A stretch of DNA of 64,000 bases. Source: Lachnospiraceae bacterium UBA1755 (GTDB lineage Bacteria > Bacillota > Clostridia > Lachnospirales > Lachnospiraceae). The stretch is taken from contig DCHJ01000038.1 in the NCBI GenBank assembly GCA_002314805.1, positions 8,764-72,763 of the forward strand. The letters are read 5' to 3'. A program made the translations under genes and the position numbers. Numbering within the stretch: position 1 is the first letter of the stretch; every line of letters starts with the position of its first letter. A model generated the notes under the pieces. It saw nothing but the letters and a program-made list of their open reading frames with translations. It searched no databases and was not told the origin of the DNA. This document shows, in pieces, positions 53,414 to 62,941 of the stretch.

Positions 53414-54805
53414 TTATTCGTAGATGAAGTCACCCTCGCTTACTCCGGTCGGATCGAGCAGTATATGATCATAAACTACCAGTCCGTACTTCTGATTTTT
53501 CTTTACGGAATAATACTCATCATTGGAATCCAGGATCTCTATCTGCTTGAAAACAGCATATCCCTTATTGATGTTATACACACCTTCACGGGTGGCAGTC
53601 TCACCAAGTTTGTAATGCTCTGTGCTTCCCGGCTTCACAACATAATCTCCGGGCTGGAAGGGAGAATCACTTGAGAAATCAATGTAATAATAATCATCCG
53701 TACTGTAATATATATCTGTCGGAATATACTCGATGCTTGTACCGCTGTCGGTTATGATTTCTTTATAGAAGCCTTCGCCGGTATTATCTCCGCCATGTGC
53801 CAGGTAATCTGCCGGCACCAGCAAAAATGTCTTGGTTACCACTGATGACTTTGGGATCTTCAGTCCGCTTTGAGATGCCGTCTTTATATTGAAAGAAATA
53901 TACCTGTCATTAATGAAGTCCACCATATACCTGCCAAGAGTCAGCTTTCCGTAGGCTTTCCCGTCCATGTTATTAAGCTGGGTATATACGGCATCGGCTG
54001 ACAGTCCTGATCCCTTAAAAGATACCTTAAGAGTATCATATGCGGAAAATGCCTCTCTCTCCTCCTCGGAAAGCGGGAATACGATATCCCACTTCTCTTC
54101 TGTTATTATCTTATAGACCGGTGTGCCTGCTTCAATAAGCTGTCCTGATTTGGTGGTATGTGCACTGTAAATACTGTTATTGAAGTCATTGCCGCTGATG
54201 GATTCCGGAGTACGTTCCTCATACCCGTCGATCTTATAAGATACGGTTCCTGCCAGCGGTGAGTAAACCCTTGTATAACTTATCCCGCTTTCCTCCATGG
54301 CCTTTGCCAGAGAATCCGACTCCACAAATCCTGCATAATCGATCATGGCCGTATTGACTGCAGACTTTTCTGCATATACGGAAGAAATATTGTCATCCCT
54401 GAGATTCATTGAAAAACTGCTGAGATTCTTTTTAAGCCTCGCAGCATTCTCATCCGTCATCTTGAAATCATACAGCTGATTGCCGGCCAGATAGGAATTC
54501 ATTGCACCTGTCTCATCGATTGAATACACCTCAGTTCCGACTCCTACACGTTTTCCCGGCTGTATGAAAAGATTTATATAACCAGACTGCTGAGCACTCT
54601 GCGGCGACTCGGTACGGATAATGATACCCTCGTGTTCGGTGTTTTTTGCCATGCCGCCTTCAACTACTTCGTAATAGTTGACCGGATTCTTCTTAAAACT
54701 GCTGTATGCGCTGTAGCAGATATAACAGAACAGCACAATAAAGACAATAAGACCGATATTCATTTGTACTGAACGATTGAGTCCCTTGATCCTTCTTTTT
54801 GCCAT
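53414..54805 (-). CDS. HlyD-like membrane adaptor protein
   Basis: The 463-residue protein has one N-terminal membrane helix (about 18-38, NIGLIVFIVLFCYICYSAY) and an extracellular part with a barrel-sandwich lipoyl-like segment (GYINLFIQPGKRVGVGTEVY and later YSPLAGTVSYKIDGYE) resembling HlyD/secretion-adaptor proteins. No partner transporter is adjacent. Its place beside sepF suggests a link to division, but that is inference. The ATG at 54805 has TTAGGAGAAG upstream. Confidence 0.75.
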   Translation of the reverse strand: MAKRRIKGLNRSVQMNIGLIVFIVLFCYICYSAYSSFKKNPVNYYEVVEGGMAKNTEHEGIIIRTESPQSAQQSGYINLFIQPGKRVGVGTEVYSIDETGAMNSYLAGNQLYDFKMTDENAARLKKNLSSFSMNLRDDNISSVYAEKSAVNTAMIDYAGFVESDSLAKAMEESGISYTRVYSPLAGTVSYKIDGYEERTPESISGNDFNNSIYSAHTTKSGQLIEAGTPVYKIITEEKWDIVFPLSEEEREAFSAYDTLKVSFKGSGLSADAVYTQLNNMDGKAYGKLTLGRYMVDFINDRYISFNIKTASQSGLKIPKSSVVTKTFLLVPADYLAHGGDNTGEGFYKEIITDSGTSIEYIPTDIYYSTDDYYYIDFSSDSPFQPGDYVVKPGSTEHYKLGETATREGVYNINKGYAVFKQIEILDSNDEYYSVKKNQKYGLVVYDHILLDPTGVSEGDFIYE

Positions 54806-54815
54806 TCTTCTCCTA

Positions 54816-54847
54816 AAAATGGACAGCAAAACGAAAGTCTGCTGTCC
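54816..54847 (-). terminator. rho-independent terminator after the P-loop protein gene
   Basis: On the minus strand GGACAGCA (54847-54840) and TGCTGTCC (54828-54821) pair perfectly, followed by ATTTTT. It lies 14 bases after the stop of the next gene upstream. Confidence 0.85.
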
Positions 54848-54860
54848 GTCAATAAACCTA

Positions 54861-55280
54861 TTATAAAGAAACTACCACATTCTTACGGGCATTTTCCGGT
54901 AAATCTTCCTCTGCCATTGAAACACTGAGTACAAATGTAACACTGTATTTATTTCCGAGCTTCTCAAGCTGGTCCAGTACAGGAGCTATGTCTGCATCTT
55001 CAAGCTTTGCGATCTTTAAAAAACTGTCCAGGAACATGAATTCAAGATCGTGGTCCTGAGAAATAATGCCTGCAACGAAACCGATGAAACCATCCGTGGT
55101 ACTGATAGGAAACTCCTGCGTATTGATCAGGCGTATCCTGATATCAAGATCATGCATATGCTTCACATTCTTATCAAGATATACAATAGTACCATCAGCG
55201 TTCTTAACAGCATCATTTGCTCTTTCAAGAAGATAAGGTGTCTTTCCTTTTCCGTTCTCTCCTGCAATTATCTGCACCAT
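54861..55280 (-). CDS. small P-loop-like protein of unknown function
   Basis: The 139-residue protein starts MVQIIAGENGKGKTPYLLER, whose GENGKGKT fits a Walker A loop. It then shows GTIVYLDKNVKHMHDL, DGFIGFVAGII and LEFMFLDSFLKIA (Walker B-like hydrophobic-Asp). I recall homologues in Lachnospiraceae that carry misleading names such as twitching motility protein, but no pilus context is seen. It is bracketed by its own promoter and terminator, so it is monocistronic. Confidence 0.75.
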   Translation of the reverse strand: MVQIIAGENGKGKTPYLLERANDAVKNADGTIVYLDKNVKHMHDLDIRIRLINTQEFPISTTDGFIGFVAGIISQDHDLEFMFLDSFLKIAKLEDADIAPVLDQLEKLGNKYSVTFVLSVSMAEEDLPENARKNVVVSL

Positions 55281-55311
55281 GATAAGATACCTCCCTGATG
55301 TTTATAGGTAA

Positions 55312-55340
55312 ATTATAGTTTATGACAAAGTAAAGTGCAA
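55312..55340 (-). promoter_or_regulatory. promoter of the P-loop protein gene
   Basis: On the minus strand TTGCAC (55340-55335) and TATAAT (55317-55312) are exactly 17 bases apart. A GGGAGG site lies nine bases before the start codon at 55280. Confidence 0.75.
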
Positions 55341-55345
55341 CCCGA

Positions 55346-56392
55346 TTAGTTTACTTTCTGAAGCAGCCGGTTCATGCTTCTATACAGAGAATCCTTTGAA
55401 TCAGCTTTCATTACGATACTGATAATCTCTTTCCCGTCAGCATCTGCTGTGGCAAGCACGAGACAGTTGCCTGCTGCCATTGTTGTACCCGTCTTTCCGG
55501 CCACAAGTTTGAGCCCCTCCGGCAGTTCAGCATCACCTTTAAGATACTTGTTGGTATTATCCCATGTTCTGGAAACTGCAAGTCCGTCAGCATCCAGAAA
55601 CTCGGCAATAAACTGCTTTGTCCTGCATATACGCCGGAATTCAGGATACTTCATCGCTTCATTCATTATCAGATACAGGTCATAAGCTGTGGTATAATGG
55701 TTCTCTTCAGTCATACCGTGAGGATTGGAAAAATGAGTGTCTACAGCGCCTATAGCTGCTGCTTCTTCATTCATGAGCTCAGTAAAGCCGTCAATACTGC
55801 CACCTGCATGTATGGCTATGGCATTGGCAGCATCATTGCCGGACGGCAGCAGCAGTCCGTAAAGCAGCTGCTGCAGACTTAAGGTCTGTCCGGGTTCAAG
55901 ATTGGCCAGACTGGCTCCGTATTCATGGACCATCGCATCCTCTGTCACTGTCACCTGATCTGTAATATCACAGTACTTAAGGGCAATGATCGCTGTCATT
56001 ATCTTGGTTGTACTTGCCGGATCGACCCTTTCGAGACCATTCTTATTGAAAACAGTATACGGATTACCTGCTTCGGCAAGAACTCCTGCTTCCGGCTCAA
56101 ATTCCGGGTCATTGCTCTCCTCACAGATTACAGCAAGCTCTGCTGCAAATGGTACCAGATCATCAGTTTCAAGATCAAACCTGAGAATAGATTCGTACCG
56201 CGCAGCGGTATCATAATAATCACTGATCTTATTTTTCCGGATATTAACTATTACCACAACAACAAGAAGCACCACAGCCAATAGACACGCTATCAGCATA
56301 ATGCTTCTCATGATAATCAGCCGTCTGTTTCTCCTCCTGCGTCTTGCATTTGAGGATCTGTAATAATTATCTGTACGCCTCTCTGAATTCAA
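55346..56392 (-). CDS. D-alanyl-D-alanine carboxypeptidase (DacF-like)
   Basis: This low-molecular-weight penicillin-binding protein trims peptidoglycan side chains outside the membrane. It has a basic N-terminus (RRRRRNRR), one membrane helix and an S11 peptidase domain with catalytic S127-x-x-K130 (DPASTTKIM), SGN in LLPSGNDAAN, and KTG in VAGKTGTTM. The start is uncertain: TTG at 56392 has AGGGGCG upstream, and TTG at 56413 is an alternative. Either start lies inside the end of mgsA, so it is coupled to the rodA-mgsA unit. Confidence 0.92.
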   Translation of the reverse strand: MNSERRTDNYYRSSNARRRRRNRRLIIMRSIMLIACLLAVVLLVVVVIVNIRKNKISDYYDTAARYESILRFDLETDDLVPFAAELAVICEESNDPEFEPEAGVLAEAGNPYTVFNKNGLERVDPASTTKIMTAIIALKYCDITDQVTVTEDAMVHEYGASLANLEPGQTLSLQQLLYGLLLPSGNDAANAIAIHAGGSIDGFTELMNEEAAAIGAVDTHFSNPHGMTEENHYTTAYDLYLIMNEAMKYPEFRRICRTKQFIAEFLDADGLAVSRTWDNTNKYLKGDAELPEGLKLVAGKTGTTMAAGNCLVLATADADGKEIISIVMKADSKDSLYRSMNRLLQKVN

Positions 56393-56762
56393 AATCGCCC
56401 CTGTCCAATGCAAGTATCATAAGCTCCGCTGTGGCAAGATTTGTCGCCAGCGGTATGTTGAAGGTATCACAGCTTTTGCTGATGCTGCTTATCTTGGGCT
56501 CATGGCCGTAATTCTGCAGCGGGTCACGGAGAAATATAACAAGATCCATGTCATTATCGTCTATCTGCGCACAGAACTGCTCGATACCGCCTACTGAACC
56601 CGAGATAAACTTGTGCACTCTCAGGCAGGTCGCATCTTCAATAAGCCTTCCGGTCACACCGGTTGCATAAAGCTCATGTTTTGACAGTATGCTCTCATAA
56701 GCAACACAAAAGTCCTGCATTAATCTCTTCTTTGCATCATGTGCTATAAATCCGATTTTCAT
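56367..56762 (-). CDS. mgsA: methylglyoxal synthase
   Basis: The 131-residue enzyme converts dihydroxyacetone phosphate to methylglyoxal, a bypass of lower glycolysis under sugar-phosphate stress. It starts KIGFIAHDAKKRLMQDF and has the catalytic region VHKFISGSVGGIEQFCAQI, then DLVIFLRDPLQ. The rodA-mgsA order is common in Clostridia. It overlaps rodA by four bases. Confidence 0.95.
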   Translation of the reverse strand: MKIGFIAHDAKKRLMQDFCVAYESILSKHELYATGVTGRLIEDATCLRVHKFISGSVGGIEQFCAQIDDNDMDLVIFLRDPLQNYGHEPKISSISKSCDTFNIPLATNLATAELMILALDRGDFEFREAYR

Positions 56763-57901
56763 GACGATGTATACCTCCGTTGCCTCGGTCTCTCTTTATG
56801 AAGTCCTACACTTAAAACCAGTCCCATGCCAATATATATACTCGCCAGCGAACTGACACCATAACTGATAAACGGTAACGGCAGACCGGTATTCGGAAAC
56901 AGCCCGGTTGCCACCGCAATATTTGTGAAGCTCTGAGCTGCAAGCAGCATGCCTACCCCGACACAGATCACCTTGCCTTCAATGTCTGCGCATTTTCTGG
57001 CCATCCTGAGACACTGCAATACGATGATGGCAAACAGCAGTATCACTGCAACAGATCCCACAAACCCCAATTCCTCGCCTATGATGGCAAAGATGAAATC
57101 CGTCTGTTCCTCTGCAAGGAAATTTCCGTTTTTGACCGATTCAAGTCCTGCATTGCCCAGTCCCTTTCCCCAGAGCTTACCCGAAGCAATTGCCATGATC
57201 GAATTATTCTGCTGCAGATTTGCATCGGAATATATTGCGGCATCCTTATCAAACCATGCAAGTATACGCCCCAGCCGGTAATCTCCCAAAAAGCTGAGAT
57301 ATCCGTTTTTTAAAAGAACAATGAATGCTCCGAAGACAGGTACGATCACTGCCAGTGCCAGAAGAATGAACTTGTATGATAACCCGGCAATATAGAACAT
57401 ACTGAACACTTCCACACAGAGGATTATCGTAGTGGATGTATCCGGCTGCATCAGGATCAGGATTATTGGGACCAGTGCCAGTCCGAAAGCGGGAAGCCAT
57501 ATGTTATAGCGGCCGATCTTTTCCTCATACTTGCCAAAATACGCGGCAAACACGACTACAAGACCGATCTTAACCAGTTCAGAAGGCTGGAACTGATTTA
57601 TGACAGGAACTTCGATCCATCGCCTTGCTCCGCCCCTGATAAGTCCATAGACAAGCACAACTACAAGGAGCGCCGTGCACCCAAGATAGATGATCCCGCT
57701 GAACTTAAGTATGTACTTATATGGAAAAAGCGAAACCGCAACCATAGCTCCAAGCCCCAGAAGTACACCGTAAATCTGTCTTGTAGCCAGACCTCCCTCA
57801 CCCATAGTAGCGCTGTTTATTGCAAGCACACCTATGGCACTAAGTACAAGAACACATGCAAACAGCAAAAAGTTGTAATCTTTTAACGAATACTTACTCA
57901 A
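56759..57901 (-). CDS. rodA: RodA-type peptidoglycan glycosyltransferase (SEDS family)
   Basis: The 380-residue protein has about ten membrane helices and SEDS motifs: FQPSELVKIGLVV, ILMQPDTSTTIIL with the catalytic Asp, EEQTDFIFAIIGEELGFVG, and GLFPNTGLPLPFISYGVSS. RodA polymerises peptidoglycan during elongation with its partner PBP2, encoded directly upstream (38 bases). Confidence 0.95.
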   Translation of the reverse strand: MSKYSLKDYNFLLFACVLVLSAIGVLAINSATMGEGGLATRQIYGVLLGLGAMVAVSLFPYKYILKFSGIIYLGCTALLVVVLVYGLIRGGARRWIEVPVINQFQPSELVKIGLVVVFAAYFGKYEEKIGRYNIWLPAFGLALVPIILILMQPDTSTTIILCVEVFSMFYIAGLSYKFILLALAVIVPVFGAFIVLLKNGYLSFLGDYRLGRILAWFDKDAAIYSDANLQQNNSIMAIASGKLWGKGLGNAGLESVKNGNFLAEEQTDFIFAIIGEELGFVGSVAVILLFAIIVLQCLRMARKCADIEGKVICVGVGMLLAAQSFTNIAVATGLFPNTGLPLPFISYGVSSLASIYIGMGLVLSVGLHKERPRQRRYTSS

Positions 57902-57939
57902 ACCAACCTCTATTATACTACATATTGCACAAATTTCAA

Positions 57940-60828
57940 TTAATCACCGCCGATTGTTACATCATATGTGCTTAATGCTCCGCCGTTGACAGCATCTTCC
58001 TTAGAGACATATCCGAAATAATACTTGTAAGCATTTCTTGCAATAGCGGCTGCATTGGATGATGAATAACCGTATGGAATATTGACTGTAACCGCGATCT
58101 GCGGACTGTCATATGGAGCAAAGGATACAAAGAATGCATGATTTGCCCTGGATTTACTCTCCTGAGCAGTACCGGTCTTACCGGCGACCTCAAACTCAAG
58201 ATCCGAGAAGATATTCTTTGCCGAGCCCTCGGAAATAACCTTTCTCATACCCTGCTGTACCAGATCCCAGGTGGACTGCTTGAAATCAAGTCTGGCACTG
58301 AGAGACGGAGAATAGTCTTTGATAAGGCTGCCTTTACTGTCTGTCAGCTTATCAAGCACACTTAACTCAAATACATTTCCTCTGTTGGCTACGGCAGAAA
58401 CATATCTTGCCAGCTGCACATTGGTATATGAGTGAGTACCCTGACCCATGGCAGACTGTTCAGGCGCCATCGTAGAGATATTCGGCTCGGATTCTGTGAT
58501 CTCTACCCCGGATTTATGATCAAGCCCGAAATAAGTAGCATATTTTGCAATGATATTCATCGCGGACTCGGTGTCATAGCTTCCGTCGTCCTGGATGGCC
58601 ATCCTGTGTCCCATCTCATTAAAGAAATAGTTACATGAATTCTCAATACCTCCGACTACATTAAGCTCTCCGTGATGACCCGGATGAATCCAGCATTTGA
58701 TATTAGGTGTTACATCAGTGTAGATACCTGTACATTCAACGACCTCTTCCGGGGTAATAAGACCTTCCTCAAGAGCGGCAACTGCAGTGATCGGTTTAAA
58801 TGTGGAACCGGGTGCCTTCTTTGCCTGGGTAGCATTATTGTACAGCGGCAGGGACTGGTCTGAAAGCAGACTGTTGTAATAGTCAACATCCATGCTTCCG
58901 CTCAGCTTGTTATTATCGTAGCCCGGGTATGATACAAGTGCCCTGATCTCACCGGTATTGACGTCGGTAACCACGCAGCCTGCCGTACACGGATCAAGTG
59001 CCAGCTGAGCCGGTGTCAGTTCAATACTATTGATTTTTGAGATAAGGAACTCATATGCATAATCATTATCATTTACAGCAAGGGCGTTGTACTGGGTCCT
59101 TACATCGTCGTCCTCCAGCACTCCCTGGTCATACAGACACATGCAGAGTTCCCGTCCGGTAACAGTATCGTCCTTTATCAGATACTTATAATTAAGCTTC
59201 GCAAAATCCTTATCATTGGACAGCATCTGCTCAATATAATCTACCAGTGCCAGGAAAATATCATCTGCCGCGGAATACTTGGTCTTTACATCAAGCACAG
59301 AAGAATCAAGCCAGTTATCAGCTACACCGGAATACAGGAAATCCTTCATACTGATCGTATCATTCTTCCATGCGATATAATAATCCTTATTCTGATCCAT
59401 GGCACTGCTCACAATGATCTCATCGGCAGACAGTTTATTGTAGATATATACCATGTACTGGTTCATATCCTCATCAAGCTCATTAAGAGGCGTTGGATCA
59501 TCTCCCTCAAGCTCTTCTGTTATTTCTTCCATTACCTTGTCCCGGTATGCCTCATACTTTCTGTTGATCTCTTTCTCAGTGTCTGAAGCATCTTCGGCAG
59601 CAAAATGTGTAAGATCAAGCACATTATTGCTGATCAGCTGATAGTATGCATTCTTTACCGGGATAAGGAGACTGGAAGCATCCGTAACTTCGGTATTTGG
59701 GTCATCCTCATTTACGATCTTGGATGTAAGGATGCCGGCAAGCTGTCTCTCGACGAGATGGTAAAGACCGATCTGCAGATCGCGGTCAATAGTCAGATAT
59801 ACATCCTCTCCGGCAACAGGCTCCTGTTCACTGATGATATCAAGCACATGTCCTACGTTGTCCACGTACATCCTGGTCTCGCCCTTCTGTCCGTGCAGCT
59901 CATACTCAAAATACTGCTCTATTCCTATTCGTCCGACAGTATCATTAAGGGTGTAATTTTTATCTGCCGCTCTGAGAGTATCGATCTGATCCTCCTGAAC
60001 CTTGCCGGTATAACCTATAATTGACGAGAAATATATGGAATCGTTATATACACGTCTGGTGGATTCTGCAATATCAACACCGTTGAGATTGGCAGCTTCT
60101 TCAAGTACCGCGATCTTGGTGTCATCACTTACAGAAGCTGCCACAGTTGTAGCCTCATATTTCTTATATGCCGTAAGGGACATCGTATACCGGATATTTA
60201 CAAGCTGGAGTCTTTCAAGAGGTGAAAGTAATACCGGTTCCTCATTCTCATCAACAAGCTCATTGATCTTGAAGCGCTCAGCCTCAAGATTCACAAGCTC
60301 CAGCGCCGTGATATGTGACGGATACTGTCCTTTCGGATCATCCAGTTCGGAGATTTTGCTGAGTCCGTAGACATCCCTCAGGAATCCTTTTTTGCTCAAT
60401 GAGCTTGTGGTCGTAAATTCGTATTCTCCGGAGCTGTTGAGTCTGACCTTAAACTCTCCCCTGACTGTCTCCCCGTTGCTGTTAAGAATAGAGATAAGAC
60501 GCAGCAGCATCAGATTTTTCTCATTTGCTGTCCTGTATGCTCCGGTATCTGTTACAGTAACATCATTGCATATCTCATTGTATGCGAGCAGATTGCCGTT
60601 TACATCGTATATCCTGCCCCTTGCTGCCGCTTTTGTGGCAGTCTTCTCTGTCATCTCCAGATAATCCCTCTGGTACTCATCGCCATGCACGATCTGAAGG
60701 TTATAGAGATGTACAATAAGCACAGCAAGCAGTGCTGTACAGCATATGCCCAGTATCAGAGTCCTGGCTTCTATTAACTTGTCCCATAGCTCTTTTAATA
60801 AATCAAAGAAATCACTGAGCAAGCTCAT
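57940..60828 (-). CDS. mrdA: class B penicillin-binding protein 2, long form
   Basis: The 962-residue transpeptidase is the RodA partner. It has one membrane helix (about 22-45), a dimerisation/pedestal domain (ARGRIYDVNGNLLAYN), and the transpeptidase domain with S675 (APGSTFKPIT), NSCNYFF (SxN) and K884-T-G (VAGKTGTAQ). It is much longer than E. coli PBP2 (about 630): a helical, acidic region of roughly 240 residues (about 370-610) lies before the transpeptidase domain. Such insertions occur in Lachnospiraceae PBP2 as far as I recall. It overlaps mreD by 17 bases. Confidence 0.93.
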   Translation of the reverse strand: MSLLSDFFDLLKELWDKLIEARTLILGICCTALLAVLIVHLYNLQIVHGDEYQRDYLEMTEKTATKAAARGRIYDVNGNLLAYNEICNDVTVTDTGAYRTANEKNLMLLRLISILNSNGETVRGEFKVRLNSSGEYEFTTTSSLSKKGFLRDVYGLSKISELDDPKGQYPSHITALELVNLEAERFKINELVDENEEPVLLSPLERLQLVNIRYTMSLTAYKKYEATTVAASVSDDTKIAVLEEAANLNGVDIAESTRRVYNDSIYFSSIIGYTGKVQEDQIDTLRAADKNYTLNDTVGRIGIEQYFEYELHGQKGETRMYVDNVGHVLDIISEQEPVAGEDVYLTIDRDLQIGLYHLVERQLAGILTSKIVNEDDPNTEVTDASSLLIPVKNAYYQLISNNVLDLTHFAAEDASDTEKEINRKYEAYRDKVMEEITEELEGDDPTPLNELDEDMNQYMVYIYNKLSADEIIVSSAMDQNKDYYIAWKNDTISMKDFLYSGVADNWLDSSVLDVKTKYSAADDIFLALVDYIEQMLSNDKDFAKLNYKYLIKDDTVTGRELCMCLYDQGVLEDDDVRTQYNALAVNDNDYAYEFLISKINSIELTPAQLALDPCTAGCVVTDVNTGEIRALVSYPGYDNNKLSGSMDVDYYNSLLSDQSLPLYNNATQAKKAPGSTFKPITAVAALEEGLITPEEVVECTGIYTDVTPNIKCWIHPGHHGELNVVGGIENSCNYFFNEMGHRMAIQDDGSYDTESAMNIIAKYATYFGLDHKSGVEITESEPNISTMAPEQSAMGQGTHSYTNVQLARYVSAVANRGNVFELSVLDKLTDSKGSLIKDYSPSLSARLDFKQSTWDLVQQGMRKVISEGSAKNIFSDLEFEVAGKTGTAQESKSRANHAFFVSFAPYDSPQIAVTVNIPYGYSSSNAAAIARNAYKYYFGYVSKEDAVNGGALSTYDVTIGGD

Positions 60829-61336
60829 TACCTCTCTTGTCGTCGTCTGCCTTCCTGATCCGCCTGTTGAGTGCCAGCACCGGTCTGTAAAGTATCAGTG
60901 TGAACAGTACTGTCAGCATCAGTTCAGGCATCATGATCTTCCCGAAGTAATACCCGAATTCTGCTGTACCACGCAGGATATACCTCATGACAAACAGCAG
61001 CAGGCTGTATATCACCTCATTAAGTGTACACATGATCACCGGAAGGAACACATAGTCATCGTAATAGTGACGGCTTAAGAAACCGTTTAAAAAGCCAAGC
61101 CAGCCGAATATTATGATGAAATATCCAAAGGGTCCGCTGTAAAACATATCCATCAGCAGTCCTGCCAGTACGCCATAGCATACTCCTTCCACTTCACCGT
61201 ACACAAAGGCAATGGAGAACACAAGGATCACCAGCAGATTGGGCGTAGCCACCATAAAACGGACAAACGGAAATATACTCGTCTGAAGGACGAATGCCAG
61301 TATGATCATTAAGCTGTTGCATATTGCTCTTCTCAT
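60812..61336 (-). CDS. mreD: rod shape-determining protein MreD
   Basis: The 174-residue membrane protein has five to six helices and the typical MreD pattern (VEGVCYGVLAGLLMDMFYS, FGYFIIIFGWLGFLNGF). It helps place the elongation complex. It overlaps mreC by four bases and mrdA by 17. Confidence 0.92.
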   Translation of the reverse strand: MRRAICNSLMIILAFVLQTSIFPFVRFMVATPNLLVILVFSIAFVYGEVEGVCYGVLAGLLMDMFYSGPFGYFIIIFGWLGFLNGFLSRHYYDDYVFLPVIMCTLNEVIYSLLLFVMRYILRGTAEFGYYFGKIMMPELMLTVLFTLILYRPVLALNRRIRKADDDKRGNELAQ

Positions 61337-62160
61337 TGCTGTTTCAGCGTGGTAATTACAAGAACCTCCTGAAGATTTTCAAAATCCGCCACAGGGATAA
61401 GATATCCGCTCTTAGTCAGATTATTGGAGTCCATGGTTATGTCTATTGCATATCCTATCAGCAGTCCCGGGAGGAACTTGGAGCTGACATTGGATGTGAC
61501 TATCTTATCGCCTTCCGATATCTCAGCATCTGCTCTGATATCCTGAAGCAGAAGCCGTCCGGTCTGGAAGGTTTCAAGATTTCCGACAACTATACAGCTG
61601 TCATTGGAAAGCACTGACATGGCACTGATACGGCTGGAATCATCAATGATACTGCGTACCTTGGAATAATTGGGACCAACTTCACTTATGATCCCTATGA
61701 GACCGCCGTCCGCGATAACATTCATGTCTGCCGCAAGTCCGTCCTCCGAGCCTTTATCGATCTTGAATTCGTTGAACCATCCTACAGAATCCTTGGCTAT
61801 TACTCTTGCCCCGACCTTATCATATTTTCCGTATTCCTTGTCCAGCTTATAAAGCTCCCTGAGTCTGTCCAGCTCCAGGTCGGCAAGTTCAAGTCTGGTA
61901 TTCTCACTGATGAGGTCATCTATGGTCGCTTCCAGCTTCCTGTTCTCATCCAGTACTTCCTCGTAGGTACGTCTCTCGCTGACCGCATTGTAGACTGACT
62001 GTCCCAGTCCGCTGACCAGTGACTGAAGAGGAGTAAGCACGGTACTGACTCTGGTCTTAATCGGGATCACCGCATCGGAATTAAGCGTTGTGGCAATGAT
62101 CATAATAGCACACGCAACCGTAAGCACCAGTAATATGATAAAGTTGTTTTTCTTTTTCAT
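61333..62160 (-). CDS. mreC: rod shape-determining protein MreC
   Basis: The 275-residue protein has an N-terminal membrane helix (about 6-26), a coiled coil (about 62-95) and the MreC beta domains (VGARVIAKDSVGWFNEFKID and GDKIVTSNVSSKFLPGLLIG). It scaffolds PBP2 and RodA outside the membrane. It starts two bases after radC. No mreB gene lies between radC and mreC, unlike the common Clostridia order. Confidence 0.95.
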   Translation of the reverse strand: MKKKNNFIILLVLTVACAIMIIATTLNSDAVIPIKTRVSTVLTPLQSLVSGLGQSVYNAVSERRTYEEVLDENRKLEATIDDLISENTRLELADLELDRLRELYKLDKEYGKYDKVGARVIAKDSVGWFNEFKIDKGSEDGLAADMNVIADGGLIGIISEVGPNYSKVRSIIDDSSRISAMSVLSNDSCIVVGNLETFQTGRLLLQDIRADAEISEGDKIVTSNVSSKFLPGLLIGYAIDITMDSNNLTKSGYLIPVADFENLQEVLVITTLKQQ

Positions 62161-62162
62161 AG

Positions 62163-62867
62163 TCAGTCCAGAAATCCTCTTTCTCTAAAGCTGTAATAGG
62201 AATGCTCCCCGATGATTATATGATCCAGCAGTCTGATACCGATAGCCTTGCAGCCCTCCTGTACAAGCTTCGTTACATTATGGTCGGCATCGCTGGGCAG
62301 CTCGCTGCCATATGGATGATTGTGAAGCATAAGTATGCATTCGGCATGACACTTAAGTGCGCTTTCAAGTATATCGCGCACAGAAACCAGCGACATATCG
62401 CTTGTCCCCCGGGTCATAACGCAGTCAGTTATCAGGCGGTACCGGTTGTCAAGATATGCTATCTTCACTTCCTCCTTTTCAAGATGCCTGAGCTCCTGCG
62501 TATAGTATGATGCGCAGATCTCCGTATTTGAAAATTCCGTCCTGCCGTTGCTGATACTGCTCTTCCATATCCTGTCGACCAGTTCCTTAAGAGCAAGTAT
62601 CTGCACTGCCTTGACCTGCCCTATTCCTTTTATTCCGGTAAGTTCATCCATTGAATAGTGCAGGATACTGCTCAGTCCCTGTCTCGCTCTGGGACCGTTG
62701 AGCAGCTCCCTGCTCAATGTAAGGACATCCTTTTCTCTTGTACCCGTCCTGAGCAGTATTGCCAGCAGCTCGGCATCAGTCAGTACCGCAGTGCCGTATT
62801 TCACGCACTTTTCATAGGGGCGGTCCTCCTCACACCGATCCTTCATCTTTACATAAATATTTTCCAT
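62163..62867 (-). CDS. radC: RadC/YeeS-type JAB-domain protein
   Basis: The 234-residue protein has an N-terminal helix-hairpin-helix region (GIKGIGQVKAVQILAL) and a JAB/MPN domain with metal ligands in HNHPYGSELPSDAD. It is not needed for DNA repair as once thought; its molecular role is unclear. The ATG at 62867 has AAAGGA upstream. A -10-like TATAAT is at 62918-62913. It heads the elongation cluster. Confidence 0.94.
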   Translation of the reverse strand: MENIYVKMKDRCEEDRPYEKCVKYGTAVLTDAELLAILLRTGTREKDVLTLSRELLNGPRARQGLSSILHYSMDELTGIKGIGQVKAVQILALKELVDRIWKSSISNGRTEFSNTEICASYYTQELRHLEKEEVKIAYLDNRYRLITDCVMTRGTSDMSLVSVRDILESALKCHAECILMLHNHPYGSELPSDADHNVTKLVQEGCKAIGIRLLDHIIIGEHSYYSFRERGFLD

Positions 62868-62912
62868 TGCTGTCCTTTCCGACTCTCCAAGTGCGTCACG
62901 GACAACCTTAAT

Positions 62913-62941
62913 ATTATACCATAAAATATATATTATTTTAA
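62913..62941 (-). promoter_or_regulatory. possible promoter of the radC-mre cluster
   Basis: TATAAT (62918-62913) has TTAAAA (62941-62936) 17 bases upstream. The -35 half overlaps the first bases of the MITE-like element at 62939, so the insertion may have supplied or altered it. Confidence 0.45.
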
